Part shown: positions 53,779 to 64,000 of the stretch, piece by piece
How the letters are laid out: each line of letters starts with the position of its first letter
Position numbering within the stretch: the first letter of the stretch is position 1
Source: Erythrobasidium yunnanense
Taxonomy: Eukaryota; Basidiomycota; Cystobasidiomycetes; Erythrobasidiales; Erythrobasidiaceae
DNA length: 64,000 nucleotides
Assembly: GCA_001600175.1 (NCBI GenBank)
Contig: BCJC01000006.1
Span: forward strand, 1,007,968-1,071,967
Reading direction: 5' to 3'
Notes under the pieces: generated by a model
Databases searched by the model: none
What the model saw: the letters and a program-made list of their open reading frames with translations, nothing else
What the model was told of the DNA's origin: nothing
Made by a program: the position numbers and the translations under genes

Positions 53779-54640
53779 ATGATGGCCCGCTCAACGCAGC
53801 AGTCAGCAGGAGCGAGTTCGTCTTCCCCTCGAAAAGCAGGGGGCAGTACACCCAGGAAGGAGCTCACCGCAAACAGGCCGCAAGTACAGCAGGGCGGGAG
53901 AGCAGCTGGGACATCAGCAGCAGCAGGTGTTAAGAGAAGAGCTACAGATGTCACTGCTTCGCCGGGTGCGTCTATGCCTACATAGGAGGATAATGGGAGA
54001 AGCTAGACTGACGGGCTTGCAATGCAGCTATAGCAAGGAAAACCACTGGACCGGCTCGGCGGCCTGTTCCTAAGAGCAGACGTACGTACACTCTATCTCA
54101 AGCCCTACTTCAGCCTCTAATAGCCTTCTTTCCTGTCGTCTTTCTACCCCTATATCCCCACGTGCTCCGCTGCTTCTTCCTCTCCCTTTGCCTGTGCTTC
54201 GTTAATTGTAGCTGGCGACCCTCTTCCTGCACCTCCTACGCCAGCCAAGAAGCCTCGGAAACCACATCGATATCGACCAGGTGTAAAAGCTCTTAAAGAG
54301 ATCAGGCAGTATCAAAAGACGACGGACCTGCTTCTTCGGAAACTTCCATTCACGCGACTGGTCAGTGCATCTTCCTCATCCTTCTTTAGGCCACATCATG
54401 CTGATGATTTGGAGCGTGCAGGTCCGGGAAATAGCCATGCAATGGGCACCGCAGCATGAAGAACAGATAGGATTACGGTGGCAGTCCAGCGCACTACTAG
54501 CACTTCAAGAAGCTTCAGAAGCTTTTCTCGTCCATCTTTTCGAAGATGCGAACTTGTGTGCGCTACATGCGAAGAGGGTTACGATCATGGATAGGGATAT
54601 GCAGCTGGCGAGACGGATACGTGGGAATTGGGGGATGTAG
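53779..54640 (+). CDS. CSE4: Centromeric histone H3 variant CENP-A
   Basis: Replaces H3 in centromeric nucleosomes and founds the kinetochore. Exons 53779-53965, 54028-54081, 54212-54360 and 54422-54640 sum to 609 nt, 202 residues (201 if the second ATG is used). The N-terminal tail of about 110 residues is long, basic, Ser/Pro/Ala-rich and unlike H3; the H3-like bit [17 protein letters not shown] is embedded in it. The histone fold begins [37 protein letters not shown]. Loop 1 between helices 1 and 2 is longer than in H3 ([20 protein letters not shown], where H3 has about four residues fewer), and Trp replaces the H3 Phe; both mark CENP-A. The end [20 protein letters not shown] has the longer C-terminus that CENP-C binds. 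Confidence 0.95.
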
Positions 54641-54953
54641 ACATTGCAAATAGTGCGGAAGATGAATAATGTGAGTGCCTTGTTGTTGCAGAATAGCATT
54701 TGTCGATAGCTTCAGCTTGAAATGCAACATGACATAGTAAGCGATGGAGCAGAAGGAACATAGAAACCAAGTTTCTAGTTGTTCGTGCGATATTACGCTA
54801 CTTTACTGCGAGCAAAAGTAATGAAGGTCTAAACAACAACAGCCAAAGATCCTGAAAACAGAAGAGAGTAAAGCCTGCTCGAGAAGGGTATGAAGGAGGA
54901 ACGACTTGTCGTGGATGCCGACGCAGATTCTTGAGTTGATAAGCACTGTTATT
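54641..54953. other. Intergenic, convergent 3' regions
   Basis: 313 bp between the stops of CENP-A (plus) and MAK16 (minus). A-rich in part. No feature beyond likely 3' untranslated regions. Confidence 0.5.
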
Positions 54954-56228
54954 CTAGGCAGTGACCCGCTCTCTGATCGGTCCCTCCATCTCATACTCGA
55001 TCTCGACTTGCGGACCTCTTCTCTTCTTCTGCGGCGCCTGTTTCTTGGACGGCTGTACAGCCTTTCTCTTTCCTCTCTTCTTGCTCGACACTTCATCTTC
55101 GCTATCTTCATCGTCTTCCTCGTCATCACTGTCATCATCATCTTCTCCCGAGAAGTCTTCCAGATCTTCGACATCGCTCTCCTCTAGATCCTCCACGAAC
55201 TCTCTCTCGATCTCATCTTCGTCTTCTTCCTCTTCTTCGAAGTCCGAATCTTCATTCTCCAGCTCGTCTTCATCGCTTTCAAGCTCAAGTTCCGCTTCTC
55301 CCTCTTGCTCCGCTACCAATTTCTCTTTCTCAAGAATAGCATTCCATACTTCTTCATTGACGTTGAGCGGCATATCTCCATATGTCCTACTCTTCAATCT
55401 ACTAATGAGTTCCTTTTCAAGGTTCTTCTCAAGCTGAGCTGCGGTCAGAGCTTTTCCTTCTCGTACAGCCTCTCTTCGCTCCAACTTCTTCTTCACAGGT
55501 ACCAGTTTCCCACTCTCCCGAGTCTGGAGTTTCCGGATCTTTATAAGGTATTGTACGATCTTAGTAGTACGCTGCTTGCATTTGTGGATAAGGAAGGAAG
55601 GCCAGTATGCTAGCTCAGTGTCGATTTGTGATAAGGCTTTCGTATAGTCGGAACTGAGCTTGACGCGCTCCCACATCTTGGCGGGCGTATGTGCTCGTTC
55701 GGGCGTCTTCATGAAGAGGTAGAGGGCGCCTGCACACAAATGACTTAGTACAGCGTTTTCACGAAGACGGGAAGTGCTACACACCTTCTTGCTCACGGAC
55801 AGTTGCATACTTCGAGTTTGCGAGCGGACATGCTTGACGTGAGCCTGTGATCTCCAGCTTGATCAGCGTGCGCCAATCCAACACTGCGGCGTAGACATAC
55901 ATAAGCCAGATACGTTATACGCATTCCTGCAGAAGTTCTGTGTGATTGTTCTGTGGAGTGAATGACCAAAATTTTCAGGCGCAGGAAAGTAGGAGAGCAA
56001 CGAGAGTCAGGGAAAGAGGGTGAGATAGCGAGTTAATTAGACGACATCAAAAGCTTTGAGCAAGCTGGTACCACTGACTTTACTTTGAAAGCGCAGAAAG
56101 CGTTGTGACCGCCTGAATTTGACGAAGGCCCGATATTTTGCCAGATGAGCTCGTCTGCTGTGGCCTGGTAGCAGTCATCATGGTCAGTTTCTGTCGTCGT
56201 CGTCATTGTCGCTGTGTTCCCTCACCAT
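54954..56228 (-). CDS. MAK16: Ribosome biogenesis factor Mak16
   Basis: A nucleolar protein needed for early 60S ribosomal subunit assembly. The exon chain is ATG alone (56228-56226), then 56164 to about 56080 giving [12 protein letters not shown] ... [10 protein letters not shown]. The next gives [15 protein letters not shown], then [20 protein letters not shown], then the long last exon from about 55731 ([20 protein letters not shown]). Family landmarks are the four-cysteine N-terminal motif ([33 protein letters not shown]) and [15 protein letters not shown]. The C-terminal third is highly acidic, then basic with nuclear localisation signals ([20 protein letters not shown]). The spliced start gives MATADELIW, close to the family start M-x-DE-IW. 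An unspliced in-frame ATG inside intron 1 ([11 protein letters not shown]) is the alternative. Confidence 0.93.
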
Positions 56229-56355
56229 ATTATCTTGATTCTTGTCTTTGTCGTCTTGCGAATTGGCGAAAGCGAAGGAGAACAGCGCGCAACAATAAGG
56301 ACGAAGAGTCGGGACAGGGCAGAAGCAGAAGTTGTCGGATAGAGGCTAGGCTGCG

Positions 56356-59120
56356 ATGACCGTCGCGACAGCCTACACGATCCCGCGCTGGTCGAAAGAG
56401 ACGTTTGCCAATGTCCGCAGTCTCCTCAAGATCTGTATCCTGGGCTGTATCGCAGCAGCAGCATGCTCGAGCAGGCTGTTTGCTGTCATCAATTTCGAAT
56501 CCATCATCCACGAGTTTGATCCATGGTGAATACGCGACGCCGTTCTACAGTATGCTGCTCAGACTGCCCTGATGCATTTCCACAGGTTCAACTACAGAGC
56601 TACGAGGGTGCTCACCTCTGGAGGGTTCTACGAATTCTGGAACTGGTTCGACAAGACGGCGTGGTATCCTCTAGGCAGAGTAGTCGGAGGCACAGTCTAT
56701 CCAGGCGAGTACCATACTTCATCAAAGTACGGTTCAGCTTGTCTAATGAGTGTACACAGGCATCATGGTCACATCTGGTATCATTTACAACTTCCTACAC
56801 GCCCTGAACATCCCTGTCAATATCCGCGACGTCTGTGTCATGCTAGCACCTGCTTTCTCAGGCTTGACAGCATAGTATGCTTCTACCTCCCGCTCACTCT
56901 GACACATATACTGACACAAGCACGATGCAGCGCGACATACCTACTCGGCCGCGAGCTAGGCCATGATGCTTCCGGCTCAGGCGGCGAGAGCACCGGACTC
57001 TGGGCCGCTCTCTTTATCGGTATCGCACCAGGCTACATCTCACGCTCCGTCGCTGGTTCCTACGACAACGAAGCCATCGCCATCTTCATCCTTATGTTCA
57101 CCTTCTACCTCTGGCTGAAAGCTCTAAAAGATGGATCAGCGCTTTTCGGTGCTTTGACTGCTCTCTTCTACTTCTACATGGTAGCGGCGTGGGGAGGATT
57201 TGCATTCATTACGAACATGCTGCCCATTCATGCTTTCACGCTACTGTGCATGGGGAGATATACATCCAGACTTTACGTAGCTTATAGCACCTGGTATGCC
57301 GTGGGCACGTTGAGTGCTATGCAAGTGCCTTTTGTGGGCTTTCAACCTCTTCGATCGAGCGAACACATGGCAGCTCTGGGTGTCTTCGGGTTGCTTCAAT
57401 TGGTAGCTTTCGCGGAGCTGGTACGGGGACTGGTATCTGGAAAGCAGTTCAGAGTTCTCCTCAGAGCTGCTCTCGTCATCTCTGCTGCTATTGGAACGGG
57501 AGCCATTGTCCTGCTCACAAAGAAAGGTTGGATCGCTCCTTGGACTGGCCGATTCTACTCGCTCTTCGATACCGGATACGCCAAGATCCACATTCCCATA
57601 GTGCGTTACACTCTCTTTCACTTTTAAGGTGTATGTACTAACCTGCCTTCGCGTCGCAGATCGCCTCTGTCTCGGAGCATCAGCCCACAGCCTGGCCTTC
57701 GTTCTTCTTCGATCTGAACCTCCTGATCTGGCTTTTCCCAGCAGGCGTGATACTATGTTTCCGCTCTCTTCGCGAGGAGCATCTCTTCATCATCATCTAC
57801 TCCATCGTAGCCGCCTACTTTGCAGGCGTCATGGTCCGCTTGATGCTCACGCTCACACCTGTAGTGTGCCTCAGCGCAGCTATGGTAGTCAGCAGGCTGT
57901 TTGAGACATATCTAGACCCAGTCCTCCCTGGATCGAGCAGCAGTCCACCTGTTCAGAGCGAGAGCAAGGAAGATGCAGAAGATGCCTCGAATAGTATTCC
58001 AGAGGCACCTCTCGCGACGCCCACCAAGGTCTCGAAGAAGAAGGTCGCTCCAGCTACTTCTACAGAGAGCTATACTGCTCCTCTAGCTTCCACAAGCTCA
58101 ACCAAGACACCCGGCATTCACGGCATCGATCTTCGACTTTCCATAATCGCCTTCTTCACTTCTTTACTCGTCATATTCGTCTTCCACTGTACGTGGGTCA
58201 CCTCTTCTGCATACTCGTCGCCATCTGTAGTGCTGGCGTCTAGAGCGCCGGACGGAAGCCAGAACATCATTGATGATTTTAGAGAGGCATACTATTGGTT
58301 GAGGAGAAACACAGCAGAGGACGCTAAAGTCATGTCGTGGTGGGACTATGGATGTAGGTCGGAATATTACTTTTCTGTGAAGAAAGCTCGCTGACTTTCG
58401 TTCGTTTGCAGACCAAATCGCCGGCTTCTCAGAGCGAGTCACTCTGGTCGACAATAATACGTGGAATAACACACAGTGAGGGATGATTTACGGTATATTG
58501 TTTAGCCGAAGTAGGCTGAATGCTCTGTCCTTGAACAGCATCGCGACTGTCGGCAAAGCCATGTCTACACGAGAAGAGGTCGCCTATCCTATCTTGAAGC
58601 AGCACGATGTGGACTATGTCCTCATTATATTCGGAGGATTGATCGGCTTCTCCGGAGACGACATCAACAAGTTCTTGTGGATGATCCGTATCTCAGGCGG
58701 TAGGCCCTTTTCTTCGTGAGCAATCTTGTACTTCAGCTGATCCAGTGAATCATAGGCATCTGGCCGGACGAGATCAAGGAGAGCAACTACTTCAGCTCTC
58801 GAGGCGAGTACAAGGTCGATGGCGACGCGAGCGCGACTATGCGGGAGAGCTTGATGTACAAGATGTCCTACTATCGCTTCACCGAGTTGTTCGGTGGTCA
58901 AAAAGCCGTCGACAGAGTCCGACAGCAAGAAATCCCTTCACCGGGACCTACGCTCGACACGCTGGAAGAGGCATTCACGTCCGAGAACTGGATCGTGAGG
59001 ATATATAAAGTGAAGAAGGAAGATGTCCTCTCGAGAGACCTGAAAGCGGCGGGCGCTTTCGATGCGGGTAAGAAGAAGAAGAGGGTAAAGAAGGTTGGCA
59101 GTAAGAATGTTAGACAGTAG
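56356..59120 (+). CDS. STT3: Oligosaccharyltransferase catalytic subunit Stt3
   Basis: Transfers the lipid-linked glycan to Asn-X-Ser/Thr of nascent proteins in the ER lumen. The start MTVATAYTIPRWSKE at 56356 is followed by a first membrane helix. The first luminal loop has FAVINFESIIHEFDP then WFNYRATRVLTSGGF, with the conserved D before the W. Many membrane helices follow (e.g. EAIAIFILMFTFYLWLKAL). The catalytic loop motif GYISRSVAGSYDNE, the SVSEHQPTAW loop, the signature AKVMSWWDYG (split at 58351) and the DK motif DINKFLWMI are all present. The basic end GKKKKRVKKVGSKNV is an ER-type cytosolic tail. An insertion of about 60 Ser/Thr/Glu-rich residues near 57930-58100 sits between membrane helices. 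About 750 residues in at least nine exons. Its promoter is shared with MAK16 (127 bp). Confidence 0.96.
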
Positions 59121-59454
59121 TAGACGGCTCACTACTAGATGAAACAAGAAAGCAAAGTAACAATCATTACACCCAAAACAGTGGCTACCTAAGCGCAGAC
59201 TGTTGGACTGATGAGGCTATCGATTCTCAGAAACTGCAGAACTTCAGCAAAGTAAACGGACGGAGGCAAGCAACAACCAACATCTCTATATTGCTAATAG
59301 TACTGCTACCCACCTAAACTTCAACAAACCCAACTCTAATATGACTACAGCTACAGAAACGAAGAACCGTGCTAAAGATGGACTAACGAATGTGCCTGCG
59401 ATATGCGAAGTAACGAACGAAAAGAGTGTGTGCCCAAATAATCTATACCAAAGC
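59121..59454. other. Intergenic, convergent 3' regions
   Basis: 334 bp between the stops of STT3 (plus) and the glycosyltransferase gene (minus). A-rich; no gene, repeat or RNA seen. Confidence 0.5.
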
Positions 59455-61349
59455 TTACTGCGGCTTTGCCCTCTCTATCTCCTCTTTCAGACCCTCTGGT
59501 AATTGGTCGACAACTCCTTTATACCCGCTGTAACCCATCCCGTTCGGCATTCGCGCGGGTTTCTGGATCAAAGACAATCGTTAGCATGAATCAGCTGCAG
59601 ACCAAAGCCACCGACTTACATATGCGTAATCCGCGGCATGCTCAAGCCACGTTGTTTCCAAACTGTTGATATCAAACTTTACATGATACTTCGCTGACAT
59701 CTCCAGTATCTCGTGATCTTGAATGCCGTCCATCGGAAGCTTGAACCATTTCTCCTTCTTGTTCTGCAGGATCACCACATTCAGTCAAGCGTCTTTGTGG
59801 GTACGGCTGCGGCCAGACTCACCCTATGATGGTGGATCAGGAGCTTCTCTTCGATATTCCGGTACCCGTAATCATACACACGCGGAGAAGCTTGTCTGTC
59901 GAAATATTCCAGCAGTTGGCCATTATAGCGCATAATGACTGAGAAGATGAAGTAAGTCAGCTGAACGATACGTGAAATGCAAGACGCAGGCTTACTTGAT
60001 TTGTAGAAGTATGAATCCCTAATGACTGCACATCTCGATGGCGAGAAATTACAGTCATTCCCTAGCGGCTTCCCCCAAAGCGTATCGCCCTCATCCTTCT
60101 CCAGCTCTCTCAGTGGTACGCCGTATTTCTGCGGATCGAAGTCCTCTACCGATGCCAAGATCGGCTGAGTCGGCGGCATGAACCCCTCTTGGAAGAGCAA
60201 AACTATATCGCTCCTCGGCATGTCGAAAGGCACATAAAAGGCTTTCTTCCCATGCATCACAAGCTTGTTCTTCCCGAATCTGTCTGCTCCCAGTACTCGA
60301 CCGACCATCATCCAATTCACTTCTTTCAGAGTATGCATGTATAACGTTGAATAGCCCCATTCGTCGGGAGCGCCGCCTGGTAGGGTGTGGAGAGCTTCGG
60401 GTGTCTTCAGAGGGCTGTACTTAAGCCAGATGTTGTCGAGCTTGTCATTCAGCTTGAAAGCGGTAAACTGGCCGCGAAGATATAGCTGGGAAACGGTAGA
60501 TTCGCTGGAAAAATAGTAAGGATACTGCTCCTATACGTTGGATGGATGTGCTTACGTGATCGTCACCACATCAAAGTTATCGACTGTCTTCCACGGCCAT
60601 AATGCGTTGAAGTCGCCGATGACCTGTAATTCCCAAAGATTAGGTGAGCCTCAGACAGTCTGGCACCTCTAGACATACCTGATCTGGATCCAACCACGCC
60701 CACCACTCTGTCTGTACCCATTTCTTGTAGATCTGCCCTCTCCAGGGCTTAAAATCGACATTGATTCCGTCCCATCTTTCGTTGAGGAGGTGTTTCTCCA
60801 CCACCTGATGCCTTTGCTCTTCCGTACAGTTCCATTTTGAGCAGAAATAGTCTGCAATCATAACTTTCTTCTCGAAATTGGAGATGCAGTACGCATGGAT
60901 GTTTGTAGCGTTGCTAGTCCAGGGTGACACGTCCAAGCACGCGTCTTTTGACTTCTTTACGTTGATCCATAGTAGATCTACTGCGTCTGCCTGTTTTGCT
61001 GCAGATGTGAAGAGTGAAGGGAGGTAGGAAGCCAGATAGTCGTCGTTCCTAATTCAAAGACGCTTTAGACACTGCAGTACATCTACAAGAGATGCTGTGA
61101 TACGCACCACACTGCTATCAGAGTAATTCGCTTCTTTTTAGGGTTGTTCTGCGAGCTCGAGTGTTTCGAGGAGAAGATGTTCTGGAGATTTGTCGACCGG
61201 ACAGCCGCTGATACTGATTCAGGGATGGCGTAAGAGTATGATTTCAAGGGTGATGAGGATCCGGTGAGCGAGTATATAGCCAGAAGTGCGATTGACGCGA
61301 CGATGAGCAGGATTCCTACGCCGTTTCTCCCGTACGAAGGGAGGAGCAT
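59455..61349 (-). CDS. Putative type II membrane glycosyltransferase
   Basis: A Golgi-type protein of about 500 residues. The start at 61349 gives a short basic head and a membrane helix (GVGILLIVASIALLAIYSL), then a Ser-rich stem. After two introns the luminal domain reads DDYLASYLPSLFTSAAKQAD and DLLWINVKKSKDACLDVSPW. Later come RGQIYKKWVQTEWWAWLDPD and, across an intron, VIGDFNALWPWKTVDNFDVV. The DPD in WLDPD is a plausible metal-binding DxD. YLRGQFTAFKLND and PGGAPDEWGYSTLYMHTLKE follow, resembling the acceptor and C-terminal parts of fungal DUF-type glycosyltransferases. The last exons give KARMPNGMG-like sequence and EEIERAKPQ at 59455. No named family can be assigned. Context with ALG5 and STT3 is not enough to infer a pathway. 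Confidence 0.75.
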
Positions 61350-61740
61350 CGTTGCTGGATGTATGTTGATACCTTGTTACGTTGCTGCTTGTGGTAGAGT
61401 AGAGCCGCACTCTGATGGCCGACCCAGAACTCAAGACGCGTCTATTCTTGCGGCTCAGGATCAGAACTGTCAAACTGCAATAATGACCTGTCTCCAACGG
61501 TCACAACGGAAGAGGTCGGAGCTTACAGAAGAAGGTCAGGCAAACAATGGGACTACGATATTTTATGGCGAGAGTACAGGGATGCAGGCAACCTGAAGAG
61601 AAAATGAGGCCAGCCTGGATGGCCGCATGGTCTCAAGGTTGGACTGCATTGGACACCAAGTGAACATAAAGCCGAACGATTTACAGCTCTACCTATGCAC
61701 TGTTAGTGATACTAGTACGACAGGCCAAACCGACCCTCTC
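61350..61740. other. Intergenic, promoter region of the glycosyltransferase
   Basis: 391 bp between the glycosyltransferase start and the stop of the dehydrogenase gene, both on the minus strand. Open frames in it (61219-61497 minus, 61264-61596 plus) are unsupported. Nothing else was seen. Confidence 0.5.
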
Positions 61741-62703
61741 CTAGTACTTCGCAAGAGCTTCCTCCGTCCACGTCCAGAGCTTGCTCGCCAATTCTCCATC
61801 TTTGCTCTGCTTGGACGTGCGTCCTGGTTCTCCTACAGGCTCATAGAATGCTCCGCTTTCTATGCCATCCTTAGCGGTTGTGGCAGCCCACAAAGCGTTC
61901 AGGGCTCCCTTCTCTGGGGTTGTCTGCTCGTGATAGGTTGTGACGTTGATGAAGAGTCTGTTCCAGAATCCTAGATTGTCGACAAGACCCGTCCTAACCA
62001 CTCCAGGATGGGCCGCGGCCGTAGTGAGCTGAGGGTACCTCCTAGCGAGCTCTGCTACGTATAGTATGTTGGCTAGCTTGCTCTGACCGTAGCGAGTCCA
62101 GCCAGAGAAACGCGAGTAGTCCTGGATTGTCTTTAGATCCTCAAAGATGATGCCTTGGCTGGGCGCCAATTGGAATCCAACAGAGGTGAGAGAGACAACC
62201 CGTGCGTCTCCATGCGCTTGCGCAGTAGAAAGGAGGAGCGGAAGGAGGTGCTTCACAACAAGAGCGTGTCCCAGATGGTTCGTCTGGAACTGTATCTCAT
62301 AGCCGTCTTTGCTGAGTTCAGGCGGGACAGCCATGATTCCGGCATTGCATAGCAGTATGTCCATCCTCCTCTCCTCGGATATGACACGCTTCATCGCGCT
62401 ATCTACACTGTCGAGCGATGCAAGATCCATGTCTACAAGCGAGACTTTGACGTTCGGGCGCTTGCTCGCGATCTCTTGGGCGACTTGATCTGCCCGTGCT
62501 GCATTTCGACCACTGATATAGATGTGGGCTGGATGCTGGTCTGCACATAGCTTTGCAGCGACCGCACCCATGCCGGCAGTTCCTGTTTGAGATGGAGCCA
62601 TATCAGATTTCGATTGGCCCATACTCTGTAGATAGTGCATACCTCCAGTAATGAAGATGACCTTGCCAGTCAAATCTGGAAGAACGAAGTCTGCGTGCTT
62701 CAT
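61741..62703 (-). CDS. Short-chain dehydrogenase/reductase (retinol-dehydrogenase-like)
   Basis: An NAD(P)-dependent oxidoreductase. The start at 62703 (MKHADFVLPDLTGKVIFITG) is preferred to the open frame's first Met at 62868, because the cofactor fold starts here. A 60-nt intron (62642-62583) with GTATGC donor and CAG acceptor is stop-free and a multiple of three, so unspliced RNA would still translate. Spliced, the nucleotide loop is ITGGTAGMGAVAAKL, the TGxxxGxG motif; unspliced it is broken by 20 residues. Then VDMDLASLDSVDSAMKRV, the structural NAGIM, the catalytic Ser region VSLTSVGF and YGQSKLANILY (YxxxK). The C-terminus (AAAHPGVVRTGLVDNLGFWN onwards) resembles the WWOX/retinol-dehydrogenase branch. 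300 residues spliced. Substrate unknown. Confidence 0.88.
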   Translation of the reverse strand: MKHADFVLPDLTGKVIFITGGMHYLQSMGQSKSDMAPSQTGTAGMGAVAAKLCADQHPAHIYISGRNAARADQVAQEIASKRPNVKVSLVDMDLASLDSVDSAMKRVISEERRMDILLCNAGIMAVPPELSKDGYEIQFQTNHLGHALVVKHLLPLLLSTAQAHGDARVVSLTSVGFQLAPSQGIIFEDLKTIQDYSRFSGWTRYGQSKLANILYVAELARRYPQLTTAAAHPGVVRTGLVDNLGFWNRLFINVTTYHEQTTPEKGALNALWAATTAKDGIESGAFYEPVGEPGRTSKQSKDGELASKLWTWTEEALAKY

Positions 62704-63080
62704 TCTTGCTACTACTGTGGTAAGGTCTGTTGCCTCAGGATAAGTCAGTGAGAAGGAATGAATGGACAGAGGAGTTATGGCAGTATTAGGAAGGGAGACA
62801 ACCCCAATCAAAGATAATTCTGGATGTTTGATTAGCGCCGTCCCATTAGGACTCACAATACATGGCATTACGGTCCGTCCGGGGTGTGTCTTATCGCCGT
62901 CGCTCTATTCACATCTGATAGCGTCGTCAGCATTCGGCGTCGATGAAGGCAGGAGGAGTATCAATAAGTTGGGCACAGCGCATCTACATGTATCGTAAAT
63001 CATGTTGGCGCTGTCCAGACTGTATCGGACTGCTTCTTATCGCGGTTCTTTCTGTGTTGCTCGATAGCTAGAGTACAGCC
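62704..63080. other. Intergenic, divergent promoter region
   Basis: 377 bp between the dehydrogenase start (minus) and the RAD10 start (plus). The dehydrogenase frame is open upstream to 62868 but without conserved character. No other feature was seen. Confidence 0.5.
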
Positions 63081-64000
63081 ATGGCCGCCAGGCGCAATCT
63101 GCCCATCGTACATCCTGGAGGACCATCTACATCTGTATCGACTTCTGCACCCACGTCCAGCGCGGGAGCTGCTCGTATTGTGATTCCTGGCGCCAACAAC
63201 GCTGCCGCTGGATCTGCTGCTGGTGCTGCCGGCCCATCTGCTGCTCCTGCGCAGCGGCCCACGACGAACAGTATCCTCGTGAACGCTTGCCAGGTGTGAT
63301 GGAGTGTTTCCGCGTTGGTTCGATAGCAAGCTGATGTCCTGCGACAGAAAGGTGCGCTGGAGCTGAACGAGCGATGATGACCGACCGGTTCATCATGGAC
63401 TGAATTCTCCCTTCATCCGTTATTTTATTCCTCCATGCTAGGCAATCCTGTCCTGAACAAGATCTCATCCACCGCTTGGGAGTATGCAGACATCGTGCCC
63501 GACTATCAGGTTCGCTAGCTCAGGCATACTCGCAGTTACTACGAATATTCATGCCTTCCTATCTACAGGTCGGCGCGACAACTGGTGTCCTCTATCTCAG
63601 TCTCCGCTACTGCCGCCTTCACGTAAGTTTCGTCATATCTTCCTACGATTCTCTGGCTCACAGCCTGTTACTCTCCAGCCAGAATACATCCATAACCGTA
63701 TAGCAAAGCTCGGAACTGCCTACTTACTGCGTATCATGCTCGTGCAAGTCGATGTAGATGACCACCAAGACACGCTCAAAGACCTCACGAAGATAGCGAT
63801 CATCAACAACTTGACGATAGTCTGTGCATGGTCAAGTCAGGAAGCGAGTAGATATCTTGAGATCTACAAGTCGTTCGAGAGGAAAGGCCCGGACCTCATT
63901 AAGGAGAGGAAAGATAATGACTATATGTCGAGGATGAACTCACTCCTTACGGAAGTCAGAGGGATCAATAAGACAGACGTTATCACCTTGACCAGTCATA
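63081..64000 (+). CDS. RAD10: DNA repair endonuclease subunit Rad10/ERCC1 (partial, C-terminus beyond right edge)
   Basis: Non-catalytic partner of Rad1/XPF in the structure-specific nuclease that cuts 5' of lesions in nucleotide excision repair and in single-strand annealing. Exons are 63081-63293, 63348-63351 (4 nt, AAAG), 63442-63509, 63569-63622 and 63679 onward. The N-terminus is Ala/Ser/Pro-rich and disordered. The central domain starts NSILVNACQ-KG-NPVLNKI; the 4-nt exon supplies K and part of G and keeps the conserved QKGNPVL. Then AWEYADIVPDYQVGATTGVL, LSLRYCRLHPEYIHNRIAKL, LRIMLVQVDVDDHQDTLKDL and CAWSSQEASRYLEIYKSFER match ERCC1/Rad10 closely. The tandem helix-hairpin-helix domain just begins (GINKTDVITLTSH) when the window ends. 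Confidence 0.94.

Overview
This 64 kb window is nuclear DNA of a fungus, most likely a basidiomycete. Genes are packed tightly on both strands. Introns are numerous and short, mostly about 45-90 nt, with GT...AG ends and a CTGAC/CTNAY-type branch site 10-20 nt before the acceptor. The Ste50-type adaptor carries SAM, RA and two SH3 domains, the layout described for basidiomycetes (Ubc2). The intron and micro-exon density would fit Pucciniomycotina or another early-branching basidiomycete group, but I cannot name the species from sequence alone. No retroelement, virus-like element, CRISPR array or plasmid feature was seen.

Layout, left to right. 1-14.5 kb: a mitochondrial carrier cut by the left edge, a kinase-fold orphan, a 117-aa seven-exon gene, a Ser/Thr protein kinase with a long disordered tail, and a Tpr/Mlp-type nuclear-pore coiled-coil protein. 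14.5-18 kb: a 227-bp inverted-repeat element, a degenerate kinase-like gene and an unusual interrupted tRNA gene. 18-31 kb: a small membrane protein, cullin-1, three unrecognised genes and a class-3 lipase-like secreted protein. 31-46.7 kb: a 144-aa orphan, ALG5, PUS1, STE50, a CAT-superfamily acyltransferase, TAM41, a PXA-domain protein and NADP-isocitrate dehydrogenase. 47-59 kb: BRF1, a MEF2/Rlm1-type MADS factor, cytidine deaminase, the centromeric histone CENP-A, MAK16 and STT3. 59-64 kb: a putative Golgi glycosyltransferase, a short-chain dehydrogenase and RAD10/ERCC1, cut by the right edge.

Most genes are unlinked housekeeping functions. Several are arranged head to head over less than 200 bp (ALG5/PUS1, cytidine deaminase/CENP-A, MAK16/STT3, acyltransferase/TAM41), so they probably share promoters.

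The most striking feature is at 16958-17163. Removing two mRNA-like GT...AG introns (58 nt in the anticodon stem, 53 nt in the T loop) and one 23-nt anticodon-loop intron leaves a complete 72-nt tRNA-Arg(TCG) cloverleaf with fully paired stems. An A box, a partial B box and a T5 terminator are kept. A tRNA gene that apparently depends on the spliceosome as well as the tRNA endonuclease would be very unusual. It sits in a region that also shows extreme micro-exons: 4 nt in RAD10, 7 nt in isocitrate dehydrogenase, 12-15 nt in two small genes, a start codon alone in its exon in MAK16, and possibly 2 nt in the lipase gene.
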